In this document: positions 18,636-28,862 of the stretch, piece after piece
How positions within the stretch are numbered: position 1 is the stretch's first letter
Layout of the letters: each line of letters starts with the position of its first letter
Assembly: GCF_040144835.1 (NCBI RefSeq)
Contig: NZ_CP151632.1
Span: 4,030,001 to 4,094,000, forward strand
DNA from: Microbacterium sp. LWS13-1.2
GTDB lineage: Bacteria; Actinomycetota; Actinomycetes; Actinomycetales; Microbacteriaceae
DNA length: 64,000 nt
Reading direction: 5' to 3'
Program-made: the position numbers and the translations under genes
Notes under the pieces: model-generated
The model's input: only the letters and a program-made list of their open reading frames with translations
Told to the model about the DNA's origin: nothing
Database searches by the model: none

Positions 18636-19445
18636 TCACCGTCCACCCGCGTCGGCGCGGGCGGTCTCCAGGCGCAGCGCGCGCAGCTCGCGCTCGCGCC
18701 GCACTGCCGCGACGCCGATGAGGAACGTCTCGTGGTCGACGGCCGGCACGGGTGAGACGTGCACGGCCGTCTCCCGCGCGAGGGATGCCGCGACCCGCGC
18801 ACGCGCCGTCGGCTCCATGTTGGCCGCCGAGCGTGCGAACTGCGCGAGGCGTCGGGACAGCCGTTCCGGCAGGCGTGCGACGTCGGCGACCGCCGCCCAG
18901 TCGGCCAGGACCGGTGGGATGCCGAGGTGCACGTCGGGAAGACGAGGGGTGCGCGTGCGCTCCGAGTAGGTGCCGGCGAGCAGGTCGCCGAGCCGCTGCG
19001 AGCGGGGGGTGAATGCTCCGACCAGCGCCGCGACGGCGCCGACCGTGAACCACAGCTCGAAGACGCCGACGAGCGCCCGGATGAACGCGTGCCGGAAGCC
19101 TGCGGCGCCACCGTCGGCGCGGACGATCCGCCCGCCGACCGCGAGGCGTCCGAGGCTGCGGCCCCGGGTGGTCGTCTCGACCACCGTCGGGATCACGATC
19201 ATGACGAGGACGAGGACGACGATCGTCAGGATAGGCACCACCGCCGGGTCGATCGCCCCCAGGCCGAGCAGCCAGCTGAGCCCCCACGCGAACAGCAGCA
19301 GCACGGCGACGCCGAGCAGCATGTCGATGAGCACACCGAGCGCTCGCAGGAAGTAGCCGAGCGGCTGCACGTCCAGCGCGACGGCCTCGCCGGTGAGCAC
19401 CTCGTCTTGATGGATGTCGACGATCGCGGGGCGCTCAGCGGTCAT
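18636..19445 (-). CDS. RDD family membrane protein
   Basis: A 269-residue protein with an RDD domain at about 25-165: the named residues appear as FLRALGVLIDM (R and D) and QRLGDLLAGTYSER (second D), around three membrane segments (about 37-55, 62-85 and 125-145). The C-terminal 100 residues are soluble, helical and Arg-rich. RDD proteins are thought to transport small solutes or ions in some bacteria, but no role is known for this one. ATG at 19445 (MTAERPAIV) is preferred over an upstream ATG that would overlap the divergent SpoIIM-like gene. Its 3' end meets ahcY 16 bases away; the pair of RDD and SpoIIM-like genes is conserved in many actinobacteria. Confidence 0.85.
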   Translation of the reverse strand: MTAERPAIVDIHQDEVLTGEAVALDVQPLGYFLRALGVLIDMLLGVAVLLLFAWGLSWLLGLGAIDPAVVPILTIVVLVLVMIVIPTVVETTTRGRSLGRLAVGGRIVRADGGAAGFRHAFIRALVGVFELWFTVGAVAALVGAFTPRSQRLGDLLAGTYSERTRTPRLPDVHLGIPPVLADWAAVADVARLPERLSRRLAQFARSAANMEPTARARVAASLARETAVHVSPVPAVDHETFLIGVAAVRRERELRALRLETARADAGGR

Positions 19446-19461
19446 GGCTACAGTGAAACAC

Positions 19462-20457
19462 ATGGACCTCGACGCGCTCACGGCCGCTCGGCGCGAGGAG
19501 TGGGCGCGTCTCGACGAACTCAGCCGCCGGCGGCACCTCTCCGGCGCGGAGGTCGACGAGCTCGTGACGCGGTACCGCGCGGCATCCGCCGATCTCGCCG
19601 ACGCGAAGACGTCCGCCGGACGCAGCGTCCAGGGCGATCACATCTCGACGATGCTCGGACGCGCGCGGCTGCGGCTCACGGGTGCGCCCGAGAACGTCAT
19701 GCGCCAGATCCCGCGGTTCTTCGCGCTGCAGCTTCCCGCCGCCCTGTACCGGGTCCGCTGGACGACGCTCGCCATCGCGCTGGGCTTCGTGGCCGTGGTC
19801 ACCGTCGTGGCCCTGTGGGTGTCGGGCGACCCCGCTCTGGTGGCCAGCCTCGGCAGCCAGGCGCAACTCGAGCACTACGCCGAGAACCAGTTCACCGAGT
19901 ACTACAGCGAGAACCCGGCGGCGGTGTTCGCGGGCACGGTGTGGACCAACAACGCCTGGATCGCGGCCCAGTGCGTGCTCTTCGGCATCACCGGGGTCTG
20001 GCCGATCATGGTGCTGGTGCAGAACGCCGTCGGCGTCGGCACGGCGGCGGCGATCATGGCGGCGTTCGACCGCGGCGACGTGTTCGTGCTGTACATCCTC
20101 CCGCACGGGATGCTCGAGCTCACCTGTATCTTCGTGGCCGGTGCGGCCGGCTTGCAGATCTTCTGGGCCTGGGTCGCGCCCGGCCCGCGGTCGCGCGGCG
20201 AGTCGCTGGCCGCCGCTGGACGCTCGCTGGCAACGATCGCGATCGGCCTCGTCATCGCCCTCGGCTTCTCGGGGATCATCGAGGGCTTCGTTACGGCGCA
20301 GCCCTGGCCGTGGCCCGTGAAGATCGGCATCGGCGCGGCAGCGCTCGGACTGTTCCTCGTCTACATGCTCGTGGTCGGACGCCGCGCGCACCGCCTGGGG
20401 GAGAGCGGCGATCTGACCGAGTACGAGGCCGGCACCCCCACCCTCGTCGCCGGCTGA
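19462..20457 (+). CDS. stage II sporulation protein M-like membrane protein
   Basis: A 331-residue protein of the SpoIIM/DUF95 family. The soluble N-terminal 100 residues include a helical ELSRRRHLSGAEVDELVTRY segment conserved in actinobacterial members, followed by five or six membrane segments from about residue 105, with the family-typical NNAWIAAQCVLFGITGVWP and the loop HGMLELTCIFVAGAAGL, where His, Glu and the following Gly-rich helix are conserved. Actinobacteria of this type do not sporulate, so the role is different from Bacillus SpoIIM and unknown. ATG at 19462 follows TACAGT by 7 bases, suggesting a nearly leaderless message. The gene is divergent from the RDD gene with 16 bases between starts. 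Confidence 0.85.
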   Translation: MDLDALTAARREEWARLDELSRRRHLSGAEVDELVTRYRAASADLADAKTSAGRSVQGDHISTMLGRARLRLTGAPENVMRQIPRFFALQLPAALYRVRWTTLAIALGFVAVVTVVALWVSGDPALVASLGSQAQLEHYAENQFTEYYSENPAAVFAGTVWTNNAWIAAQCVLFGITGVWPIMVLVQNAVGVGTAAAIMAAFDRGDVFVLYILPHGMLELTCIFVAGAAGLQIFWAWVAPGPRSRGESLAAAGRSLATIAIGLVIALGFSGIIEGFVTAQPWPWPVKIGIGAAALGLFLVYMLVVGRRAHRLGESGDLTEYEAGTPTLVAG

Positions 20458-20462
20458 CCCCC

Positions 20463-20478
20463 GCGGCGTCTTCGCCGC
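20463..20478 (+). terminator. terminator after SpoIIM-like gene
   Basis: GCGGCG, a TCTT loop and CGCCGC form a 6-bp hairpin 5 bases after the stop codon, followed by CTTTCT. Confidence 0.6.
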
Positions 20479-20490
20479 CTTTCTCCCGTC

Positions 20491-20551
20491 GTTCACTTGC
20501 GCTGAACGTACGCTCCACGCCGGGATCGGCGTACGTTCAGCGCAAGTGAAC
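20491..20551. repeat. perfect 22-bp inverted repeat with 17-base loop
   Basis: Arms at 20491-20512 and 20530-20551 are exact reverse complements (the left arm begins GTTCACTTGCGCTGAACG). It lies between the SpoIIM-like gene terminator and furA. It could act as an extra terminator, but no T-run follows the right arm. See findings for related palindromes. Confidence 0.9.
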
Positions 20552-20590
20552 TCGGGGGCGGGGAGGGAGAGGGCGCGTGCGCATAGCACT

Positions 20591-20609
20591 GTTTTGAATC
20601 AATCAAAAC
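20591..20609. promoter_or_regulatory. candidate Fur operator overlapping the furA promoter
   Basis: GTTTTGA, ATCAA and TCAAAAC make a 19-bp palindrome, strikingly AT-rich for this genome. TTTTGA at 20592-20597 is 17 bases from TAGGCT at 20615-20620, so the palindrome covers the -35 region and part of the spacer. A bound repressor here would block polymerase, consistent with autoregulation of furA-katG. Confidence 0.65.
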
Positions 20610-20614
20610 AACGG

Positions 20615-20620
20615 TAGGCT
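20615..20620 (+). promoter_or_regulatory. -10 element for leaderless furA transcript
   Basis: TAGGCT is 6 bases before the ATG of furA. Confidence 0.55.
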
Positions 20621-20626
20621 GAGGGC

Positions 20627-21109
20627 ATGAGCCCGCACACCGCCGTCGACACGCACGCCGTCGACACAGCGGCACGCCTGCGGGCGGCAGGGCTGCGGGT
20701 CACCGACTCCCGGCGCGCGGTCGTCGAGGCGCTCATCGAGCGCCCGCACGCCAGCGCCGACGAGCTGTTCGGCATCGTCGCGCGGACGGTTCCCGGGACG
20801 AGCCTGCAGTCGGTGTACAACGCGCTCGGCGACTTCGTCGACGCCGGACTCGCACGCCGCATCGAGCCCGCGGGCCGGCCAGGTCTGTTCGAGCTGCGCG
20901 TCGACGACAACCACCACCACCTCATCTGTTCCGAATGCGGCGCCGTGCAGGATGTCGACTGCATCGTGGGCGAGGCGCCCTGCCTGACGCCGTCCGACGC
21001 GCACGGCTACGCGCTGCAGGCGGCCGAGGTCACCTTCTGGGGTGTGTGCCCCGCCTGTGCGACGGCCGAGGCGAGCGTCGCCGAGCCGGTCGCCACCGCG
21101 CGCTCCTGA
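20627..21109 (+). CDS. furA: Fur-family transcriptional regulator, FurA type
   Basis: A 160-residue regulator. The winged helix occupies about 15-95 (LRVTDSRRAVVEALIERPHASADELF, then TSLQSVYNALGDFVDAG as recognition region) and the dimerisation domain carries the metal site HHHLICSECGAVQDVDC, with a second CPAC motif near the C-terminus forming a structural zinc site. It sits 47 bases before katG on the same strand, the usual furA-katG arrangement in which FurA represses the catalase-peroxidase and is released by peroxide or metal change. The leaderless start and the palindrome upstream suggest autorepression. Confidence 0.93.
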   Translation: MSPHTAVDTHAVDTAARLRAAGLRVTDSRRAVVEALIERPHASADELFGIVARTVPGTSLQSVYNALGDFVDAGLARRIEPAGRPGLFELRVDDNHHHLICSECGAVQDVDCIVGEAPCLTPSDAHGYALQAAEVTFWGVCPACATAEASVAEPVATARS

Positions 21110-21132
21110 CATCCTGTCCGACCCTCTGATAG

Positions 21133-23466
<2,334 letters not shown>

Positions 23467-23482
23467 CCTCGCGACGCACGAG

Positions 23483-23517
23483 AGAGCGGCCCGCCCCCGA
23501 TCGGGGCGGGCCGCTCT
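23483..23517. terminator. strong bidirectional terminator, katG/aquaporin
   Basis: AGAGCGGCCCGCCCC pairs perfectly with GGGGCGGGCCGCTCT around a five-base CGATC loop, 17 bases after the katG stop and 19 bases from the aquaporin stop. It serves both converging genes. Confidence 0.85.
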
Positions 23518-23536
23518 GTCGTGATGCTTGCGAGTC

Positions 23537-24334
23537 CTACTTGAGGCGCGCCTCCGCCTGGACCGGCGGCAGCGTGCCCTTGGGCTCGAAGAGCGCGCGG
23601 TGCAGGACGCCGGCGAGCAGACCGCCGACGATCGGGAAGACGATGAACACCCACAGCTGCGCCAGGGGCTCGGGGCCGCCGTAGATCGCCGCGGCGATCG
23701 ATCGGGCCGGGTTCACCGAGGTGTTGTCGATCGGGATCGAGATCAGGTGGATGAGGGTCAGTGTGAGGCCGATGGCGAGCGGCGCGAGCGCCGCCGTGCC
23801 GCGGGTCGAGTGCGTCACACCGAGGATGATCAGCACGAAGACCGCCGTGAGGAGGATCTCTGCGATGATCGCGGCGCCGAGCCCGAAGCCGCCCGGCGAG
23901 CCGAAGTCGCCCGTGCCGAAGCCGTTGGACGCGAAGCCGCTGTCCTGGGCGTTCGCGAGCCAGTTGTCGGTGCCGAAGATGCCGATCAGCACGATGAGCG
24001 TCGTGCCGAGGGCGCCGCCGATCAGCTGGGCGATGATGTAGCCGATCGTGTTCTTCCACTCGAAGCGACCGGCGGCGGCGAGGCCGAGCGTGATCGCCGG
24101 GTTGAAGTGGCCGCCCGAGATGGGACCCCACGCGTAGGCGCCCACGACGACCGTGAGACCGAAGGCGAAGGCGACGCCGACGAACCCGACGCCCAGTGGG
24201 TTGCTCTCCGCATCTGCCGGGAAGTTGGCGGCGAAGAGCGCCGTGCCCACGCCGCCGAAGACGAGCAGAAACGTTCCCAGAGCCTCCGCGACGAGCCTGT
24301 TCACCGTGGTGGGCGGGATGGTGGTATCCGACAT
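23537..24334 (-). CDS. aqpZ: aquaporin, AqpZ-like MIP channel
   Basis: A 265-residue six-helix channel with both half-helix signatures: HFNPAITLG (first NPA) and SVNPARS (second NPA). AGRF and the Gly-rich extracellular loop (residues 132-150, with FASNGFGTGDFGSPGGFG) suggest an actinobacterial AqpZ type; a longer outside loop between helices 3 and 4 is unusual for E. coli AqpZ. Water is the expected substrate; glycerol cannot be excluded without the selectivity-filter residues. ATG at 24334 follows a good GGAAAGGAG site. A 261-base gap to the DUF58 gene upstream contains the GTTTGGGGCGCGC palindrome. Confidence 0.92.
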   Translation of the reverse strand: MSDTTIPPTTVNRLVAEALGTFLLVFGGVGTALFAANFPADAESNPLGVGFVGVAFAFGLTVVVGAYAWGPISGGHFNPAITLGLAAAGRFEWKNTIGYIIAQLIGGALGTTLIVLIGIFGTDNWLANAQDSGFASNGFGTGDFGSPGGFGLGAAIIAEILLTAVFVLIILGVTHSTRGTAALAPLAIGLTLTLIHLISIPIDNTSVNPARSIAAAIYGGPEPLAQLWVFIVFPIVGGLLAGVLHRALFEPKGTLPPVQAEARLK

Positions 24335-24482
24335 GGCGGACTCCTTTCCTCGTCGTGAGGCTAGCGCTACGCCCAGCGGATTCCCAGGAACCGGGCACGG
24401 AGTGTCTGAGTGTGACGCGTGATCTCGCGAGGTTTCCCTTCGTGTTCAGGCATTCGTCGCCGGCCGTTTCGGCGTCCTCCCG

Positions 24483-24554
24483 CGTTTGGGGCGCGCGAGC
24501 GGCGTTCGGGGCGTGCGCCGCGCGCCCCGAACGTGCGCGGCGCGCCCCAAACCA
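24483..24554. repeat. GC-rich imperfect palindrome downstream of DUF58 gene
   Basis: GTTTGGGGCGCGC begins the left arm (24485) and GCGCGCCCCAAAC ends the right arm; after a 7-base unpaired block on both sides, GTTCGGGGCG and CGCCCCGAAC pair again. The rest of the 24335-24595 gap shows only the aquaporin leader and promoter region. Confidence 0.8.
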
Positions 24555-24595
24555 GTGAGAGAGGATCGGATGCCGAGACCCCGCGTGTTGCGCCG

Positions 24596-25897
24596 TCAGA
24601 GCCGCCCGGCGGCTTTGAGCGCGAGATAGCGGTCGGCGATGCGCGGCGGCAGGTCCTCCGGGGTGGCGGCGATCGCCTCGCCTCCCGCGCGGCCGATCGC
24701 CGCTGCCACGACGGCGGCGTCGTGCGTGCTGCGCTCGATGGCGGCGGCGCGGTATACGTCGGCGGCGTCGGGGCGCTCGGGCAGGGGCTCCTGCTCGTCG
24801 GTCACCGCCCCGACCAGCACGTGGGCGGCTCGGGAGAGCGCGGGCAGCGATCCCAGGAACCCGCGCGCGGCCTCCGGGGCGTCCTGCGCGGTCAGGAGGA
24901 CGACCAGCGACGGGCGGGACGTGAGCGTGCGCACCTGGGCGAACGCGGCATCCCAGTCGGTGTCGATGAGCTGCGGCTCGACGGGCGCCATGGCGTCCAC
25001 CATCGCCGGCAGGAGTCCCGGGCCGTCGACACGGGTGACGCGGGCGCGGATCGTGCGGTCGAACATCAGCAGGTGCACGTGGTCGCCGGCCCGGGTCGCG
25101 AGGGCGGCGAGCAGCAGCGCGGCCTCCATCGCGGCATCCATCCGGACGCCGTCGCCGACGCGTGCCGCCGCCGTGCGTCCGGTGTCGATCACGATCACGA
25201 CGTGCCGGTCGCGCTCCGGGCGCCAGGTGCGCAGCATCGTCGTGCTCGATCGCGCTGTCGCGCGCCAGTCGATGGCGCGCACGTCGTCGCCGCGCACGTA
25301 CTCCCGCAGGCTGTCGAACTCGGTGCCCTGGCCGCGCACCTGCACGCTCGTGTTGCCGTCGAGCTCGCGCAGCCGCGCCAGCCGCGAGGGGAGGTGCCGT
25401 CGCGCCGTGAACGGCGGCAGCACCCGCAGCGTGCCCGGCTCGTCGAGGCGCGCCTGGCGTCCGGCGAGGCGCAGCGGCCCGTCGGATCGCACCACGACGA
25501 ATCGCGATCGCAGCTCGCCGCGTCGACGGGGGAGGAGCGGGATGCCGATCGCCCGGGACTCGCCGGGCGGGATGTCGATGACCGGGCGCGCTACCGGCGC
25601 GCCGGCAGTGGGCTGCCAGGCATCGCGCACGCGTCCGCGGACGGTGCGGTCGCCGGTGTTGCGCAGCACGAGCTCGGCCTGCACCGCCTGTCCGAGCAGT
25701 ACGCGGCTCGGAAGGCGCCGCAGCACCGTCATCCGGCGCGGATCGGGCGCCGCCGCCGCGTCGGCGAGCGCCGCGATCAGGCACAGCAGGATCCACGCCG
25801 CCGCTGCGAGCCACGGGTCTACGCCCGCCGCCGAGAGCAGCACGACGGGCGCCGCTCCGACGGCGAGGAGCAGCGGCAGGCGGCCGGTCACGTACAT
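24596..25897 (-). CDS. DUF58 domain-containing protein
   Basis: A 433-residue protein with two N-terminal membrane segments (about 8-45), then a beta-rich region and the DUF58 core containing EFDSLREYVRGDDVRAIDWRATAR, the family's hallmark, followed by an atypical von Willebrand A-like stretch (HVVIVIDTGRT). In MoxR-type clusters this protein works with the AAA ATPase encoded next to it, presumably in a chaperone-like complex at the membrane; the substrate is unknown. It is last in a five-gene minus-strand operon. The 63-base gap to moxR holds part of an intergenic repeat, unlike the ATGA overlaps elsewhere in the operon. Confidence 0.9.
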   Translation of the reverse strand: MYVTGRLPLLLAVGAAPVVLLSAAGVDPWLAAAAWILLCLIAALADAAAAPDPRRMTVLRRLPSRVLLGQAVQAELVLRNTGDRTVRGRVRDAWQPTAGAPVARPVIDIPPGESRAIGIPLLPRRRGELRSRFVVVRSDGPLRLAGRQARLDEPGTLRVLPPFTARRHLPSRLARLRELDGNTSVQVRGQGTEFDSLREYVRGDDVRAIDWRATARSSTTMLRTWRPERDRHVVIVIDTGRTAAARVGDGVRMDAAMEAALLLAALATRAGDHVHLLMFDRTIRARVTRVDGPGLLPAMVDAMAPVEPQLIDTDWDAAFAQVRTLTSRPSLVVLLTAQDAPEAARGFLGSLPALSRAAHVLVGAVTDEQEPLPERPDAADVYRAAAIERSTHDAAVVAAAIGRAGGEAIAATPEDLPPRIADRYLALKAAGRL

Positions 25898-25918
25898 CAG
25901 GCGTCGTTCCGTTCGGCG

Positions 25919-25956
25919 CGTTTCGTCTCGCTCGTTCCTCGCTCGCTCAACGACCG
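25919..25956. repeat. GTTTCG-CTCGCT repeat, partial copy inside the MoxR operon
   Basis: GTTTCGTCTCGCTC...CTCGCTCAACGACCGG resembles the 15203-15232 element. It fills most of the only gap in an otherwise overlapping operon. Confidence 0.5.
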
Positions 25957-25960
25957 GCTC

Positions 25961-26983
25961 CTAGATCGGGACGCGGGTCTGCTGCAGCACCGACCCGAGC
26001 ACGGCGTCGACCGACACGCCCTCGAGCTCGGCGTCGGGGCGCAGGCGGATCCGGTGCCGCCACGTCGGCAGCAGCATCGTCTGCACGTGGTCCGGCGTGA
26101 TCGCGGGGTACGCGCCCAGCCACGCCCACGCCTTCGACGCCGCCAGCAGGGCGGTCGCCGCGCGGGGACTGACGCCGAGCTGCACCGACGGACTGCTGCG
26201 CGTGGCCTGTGCGAGGTCGACGATGTAGCCGAGCACGTCGTCCGAGACGGTGACGGATGCCGCGGCCCGCTGCGCCGCGCGGATCTCCTCGGCGGTGGCG
26301 GCGCGGCGCAGGCCTGCACCCGCGAGATCGCGGGGGTCGAAGCCGCTCGCATGGCGGCGCAGCACCGCGAGTTCGGCATCCCGAGCCGGTACGTCGACGA
26401 TGAGCTTGAGCAGGAATCGGTCCAGCTGCGCCTCGGGCAGCGTGTAGGTGCCCTCGTGCTCGATGGGGTTCTGCGTCGCGGCCACGAGGAACGGGTCGGG
26501 AAGCGACCGCGTCACACCGTCGGTCGAGACCTGGCGCTCCTCCATCGCCTCGAGCAGCGCCGCCTGCGTCTTGGGCGGTGTGCGGTTGATCTCGTCGGCG
26601 AGGACCACGTTCGTGAACACGGGTCCCTCGCGGAACTCGAACTCCCCGGTCTTCGCGTCGTAGACCAGCGAGCCCGACACGTCGCCCGGCATGAGGTCGG
26701 GGGTGAACTGGATGCGGGTGGTGTCGAGGCCGAGCGCCGTCGAGAACGACCGCACGAGCAGCGTCTTCGCGACGCCCGGAACGCCTTCGAGCAGCACGTG
26801 CCCGCGTGCCAGCAGGGCGATCAGCAGGCCTGTCACGGTGCCGTCCTGGCCGATGACGGCCTTGCCGACTTCGAGGCGCACGCGATTCATCGCTTCGCGC
26901 AGGGCGGCGTCGTCGGGGGGTGCGGTCGGGCGGTCGACCGCGTCGGACGCGGTCGCACTCGGCGCCACGGGCGAATCCGTCAT
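25961..26983 (-). CDS. MoxR-family AAA ATPase
   Basis: A 340-residue AAA+ protein. The Walker A loop reads GVPGVAKTLLV (Lys-Thr present), Walker B is VVLADEINRTPPKTQAALLEAME, and sensor 1 is PFLVAATQNPIEHEG. Lid and C-terminal helical parts look complete. MoxR proteins assist the maturation or metal loading of partner proteins that carry von Willebrand A domains, here probably the DUF58 product. ATG at 26983 overlaps the DUF4350 stop by 4 bases, so the longer open frame reaching 27403 is rejected. Confidence 0.93.
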   Translation of the reverse strand: MTDSPVAPSATASDAVDRPTAPPDDAALREAMNRVRLEVGKAVIGQDGTVTGLLIALLARGHVLLEGVPGVAKTLLVRSFSTALGLDTTRIQFTPDLMPGDVSGSLVYDAKTGEFEFREGPVFTNVVLADEINRTPPKTQAALLEAMEERQVSTDGVTRSLPDPFLVAATQNPIEHEGTYTLPEAQLDRFLLKLIVDVPARDAELAVLRRHASGFDPRDLAGAGLRRAATAEEIRAAQRAAASVTVSDDVLGYIVDLAQATRSSPSVQLGVSPRAATALLAASKAWAWLGAYPAITPDHVQTMLLPTWRHRIRLRPDAELEGVSVDAVLGSVLQQTRVPI

Positions 26984-28179
26984 CGGGGGCTCCTCTCGGG
27001 GCGGACGGCCGCGCGCACGGCGTCCTCCAGGTCTCTCAGGCGTGTGCTCAGGGCGACGAGCTCGGCGTCGCTGCGCGGGATCTCGTCGAGCAGGATGCCG
27101 CGCACCGCGCGGCGGTCGAGGCCGGTGCGGCCGGCCGCGGCGTCGGCGATCTCGGGGGCGGCGGCGTTCGCGGCGAGGCCGAGCAGGGTCGCCAGCCGAC
27201 GCAGCGCGCCGATCCGCAGCCGGTCCGCGGCGTGGAGCGGATCGCCCGCGCGCGCGTACAGGCGCGCCCGTCCCTCCGTCGTCTCGGACGCCCGGACGGT
27301 CACCGGAAGCCGCTCGGCGACGAGCGGGCCGAACCGGCGGCCGCGCCAGATGCCGGCGGCGACCCCCGCGACCAGCAGCAGCACGATCACGGGACTCACC
27401 CACGGGGGCGTGAGTTCGCCCAGCGACGGGTCGGCGTCGGCGAGGTCGGTGTCGCCCGCGCCAGGCATGTACCAGACGACGAGCGGATGCCGCCCCATGA
27501 GGTTCACCGCCAGCGCCGCGTTGCCGTTGTCGGCGAGGTGCTCGTTCGTGAAGAGTGCCCGGCCGTCGACCGCGGCGACGCGGCCGGCGTCGGTGGTGTG
27601 GACGACCAGTCCGAAACCGTCGGCCGCCGGGTAGCAGGCGGACGTGTCGTCACCCGCGCGGTAAACCGCGCCGGGGGCGACGGCGCCGGCGCGGACGGCA
27701 TCCTCGAGTCGGCAGTCGGGCTCGACGCGCTCGTCGGGTGCGACGCCGGCCGGCGCCGACCCGGCGACCAGCAGATCGAGCGTCCGAGAACGTGGCTCGA
27801 TGAGCACGACGTCATCGGCGGCTTCGGCGAGAGCGGTCACGACGCCGTCGGACAGCGCCGGCGCATCGGGCATCACGAGGGTCGCCTCCACGGCCGCGAG
27901 GGCTTCCGACGCCGCCGCGCGATCCCGCACGACGACCACGTCGACGCCGTGCTCGCGCAGGATCTCGGCGATCGCGCGCGTTCCCGCGGGTCCCGTGGAG
28001 TCGGGGTCGAGTGCGCCGCGCTGAGCCCACTGGTTCGCAGCCGACACGGCGCCGCCGATCCCTCCGACGACGAGCAGCGCGAGTCCGATGGCGATCCACG
28101 CCGCGATGCGGCGGCGTCGTCCGGTGGCTGCGTGGATGGTGGCGGCGTCCTGCCGCGGGGGAGTGGCCGTCGCCGTCAT
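26980..28179 (-). CDS. DUF4350 domain-containing membrane protein
   Basis: A 399-residue protein with an N-terminal membrane segment (about 25-48), an extracytoplasmic DUF4350 domain (about 55-260, with the sequence NGNAALAVNLMGRHPLVVWYMPG near its end), a second membrane segment (about 275-295) and a cytoplasmic helical tail of about 100 residues. It overlaps both neighbours by 4 bases. DUF4350, DUF4129 and MoxR genes travel together in actinobacteria; the function of the set is unproven. Confidence 0.85.
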   Translation of the reverse strand: MTATATPPRQDAATIHAATGRRRRIAAWIAIGLALLVVGGIGGAVSAANQWAQRGALDPDSTGPAGTRAIAEILREHGVDVVVVRDRAAASEALAAVEATLVMPDAPALSDGVVTALAEAADDVVLIEPRSRTLDLLVAGSAPAGVAPDERVEPDCRLEDAVRAGAVAPGAVYRAGDDTSACYPAADGFGLVVHTTDAGRVAAVDGRALFTNEHLADNGNAALAVNLMGRHPLVVWYMPGAGDTDLADADPSLGELTPPWVSPVIVLLLVAGVAAGIWRGRRFGPLVAERLPVTVRASETTEGRARLYARAGDPLHAADRLRIGALRRLATLLGLAANAAAPEIADAAAGRTGLDRRAVRGILLDEIPRSDAELVALSTRLRDLEDAVRAAVRPERSPR

Positions 28180-28862
28180 GCCGGCACCTCCTCGCGCACC
28201 GCCGGTCGCGCCGACACGACCGCGTCGTCGACCGAGGCGACGAGGCGATAGAGCTCCGCCGTGCCGGGACGCCTCAGGTAGCGGACGTCGTCGAACGCCG
28301 TCGCGGCGTCCTCCAGCCGCGACGCGAGTGCGGGGAAGGCGCGGGCGGCGGCCCGCGCGAAGGCGTGCACCGTCGCGCCCGGCGGCGGGTCGACCACGCC
28401 GCGTTCGAGGCAGCCGCGGGCGAGCGCCCGGAAGCGCAGCACGATCGCGGCCTCCCAGTCGGCCGCCCGCGCGCGCTCGGCGGCGGCGGCGCGCAGCTCG
28501 GCGGCCGAGCGGTGCTCCGTCTCACCGAAGAGCAGCGGTGGGCGAGCTGCCGCGCGGCGGGTGGCGCGCGGCACGCCCCACACGAGGAAGGCGGCGACGA
28601 TGATCACGACGACGACGATGGCGGCGACCAGCGCGAAGGTCGATCCCCAGCCGCCGGAGAGGTCGGGATTCAGCAGCGACGCGATGAAGTCGCCGATCGC
28701 CCGCGCGATGCGATCGAACGGAGTGGGCTCGGCGATGTCGTAGGCCGGGTCGGACAGCTCCTCCTCGGCCCAGCGCCGCGCCTCGTCACCGTCGGGGGTG
28801 AGCGGCGGCACGGCGTCGGCGGCACGCGCGAACGCCTGCACCAGAGCGGAGGTCAGGCCCAC
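28176..28862 (-). CDS. DUF4129 domain-containing membrane protein
   Basis: A 228-residue protein with one central membrane segment (about 73-100) and a C-terminal DUF4129 domain (about 120-215, with RALARGCLERGVVDPPPGATVHAFAR and DVRYLRRPGT). GTG at 28862 overlaps the stop of the upstream gene by 10 bases; the alternative GTG eight codons later is possible. DUF4129 proteins are often fused to transglutaminase or found next to MoxR ATPases. The longer open frame extending to 30332 is a shadow of the upstream gene. Confidence 0.8.
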   Translation of the reverse strand: MGLTSALVQAFARAADAVPPLTPDGDEARRWAEEELSDPAYDIAEPTPFDRIARAIGDFIASLLNPDLSGGWGSTFALVAAIVVVVIIVAAFLVWGVPRATRRAAARPPLLFGETEHRSAAELRAAAAERARAADWEAAIVLRFRALARGCLERGVVDPPPGATVHAFARAAARAFPALASRLEDAATAFDDVRYLRRPGTAELYRLVASVDDAVVSARPAVREEVPA

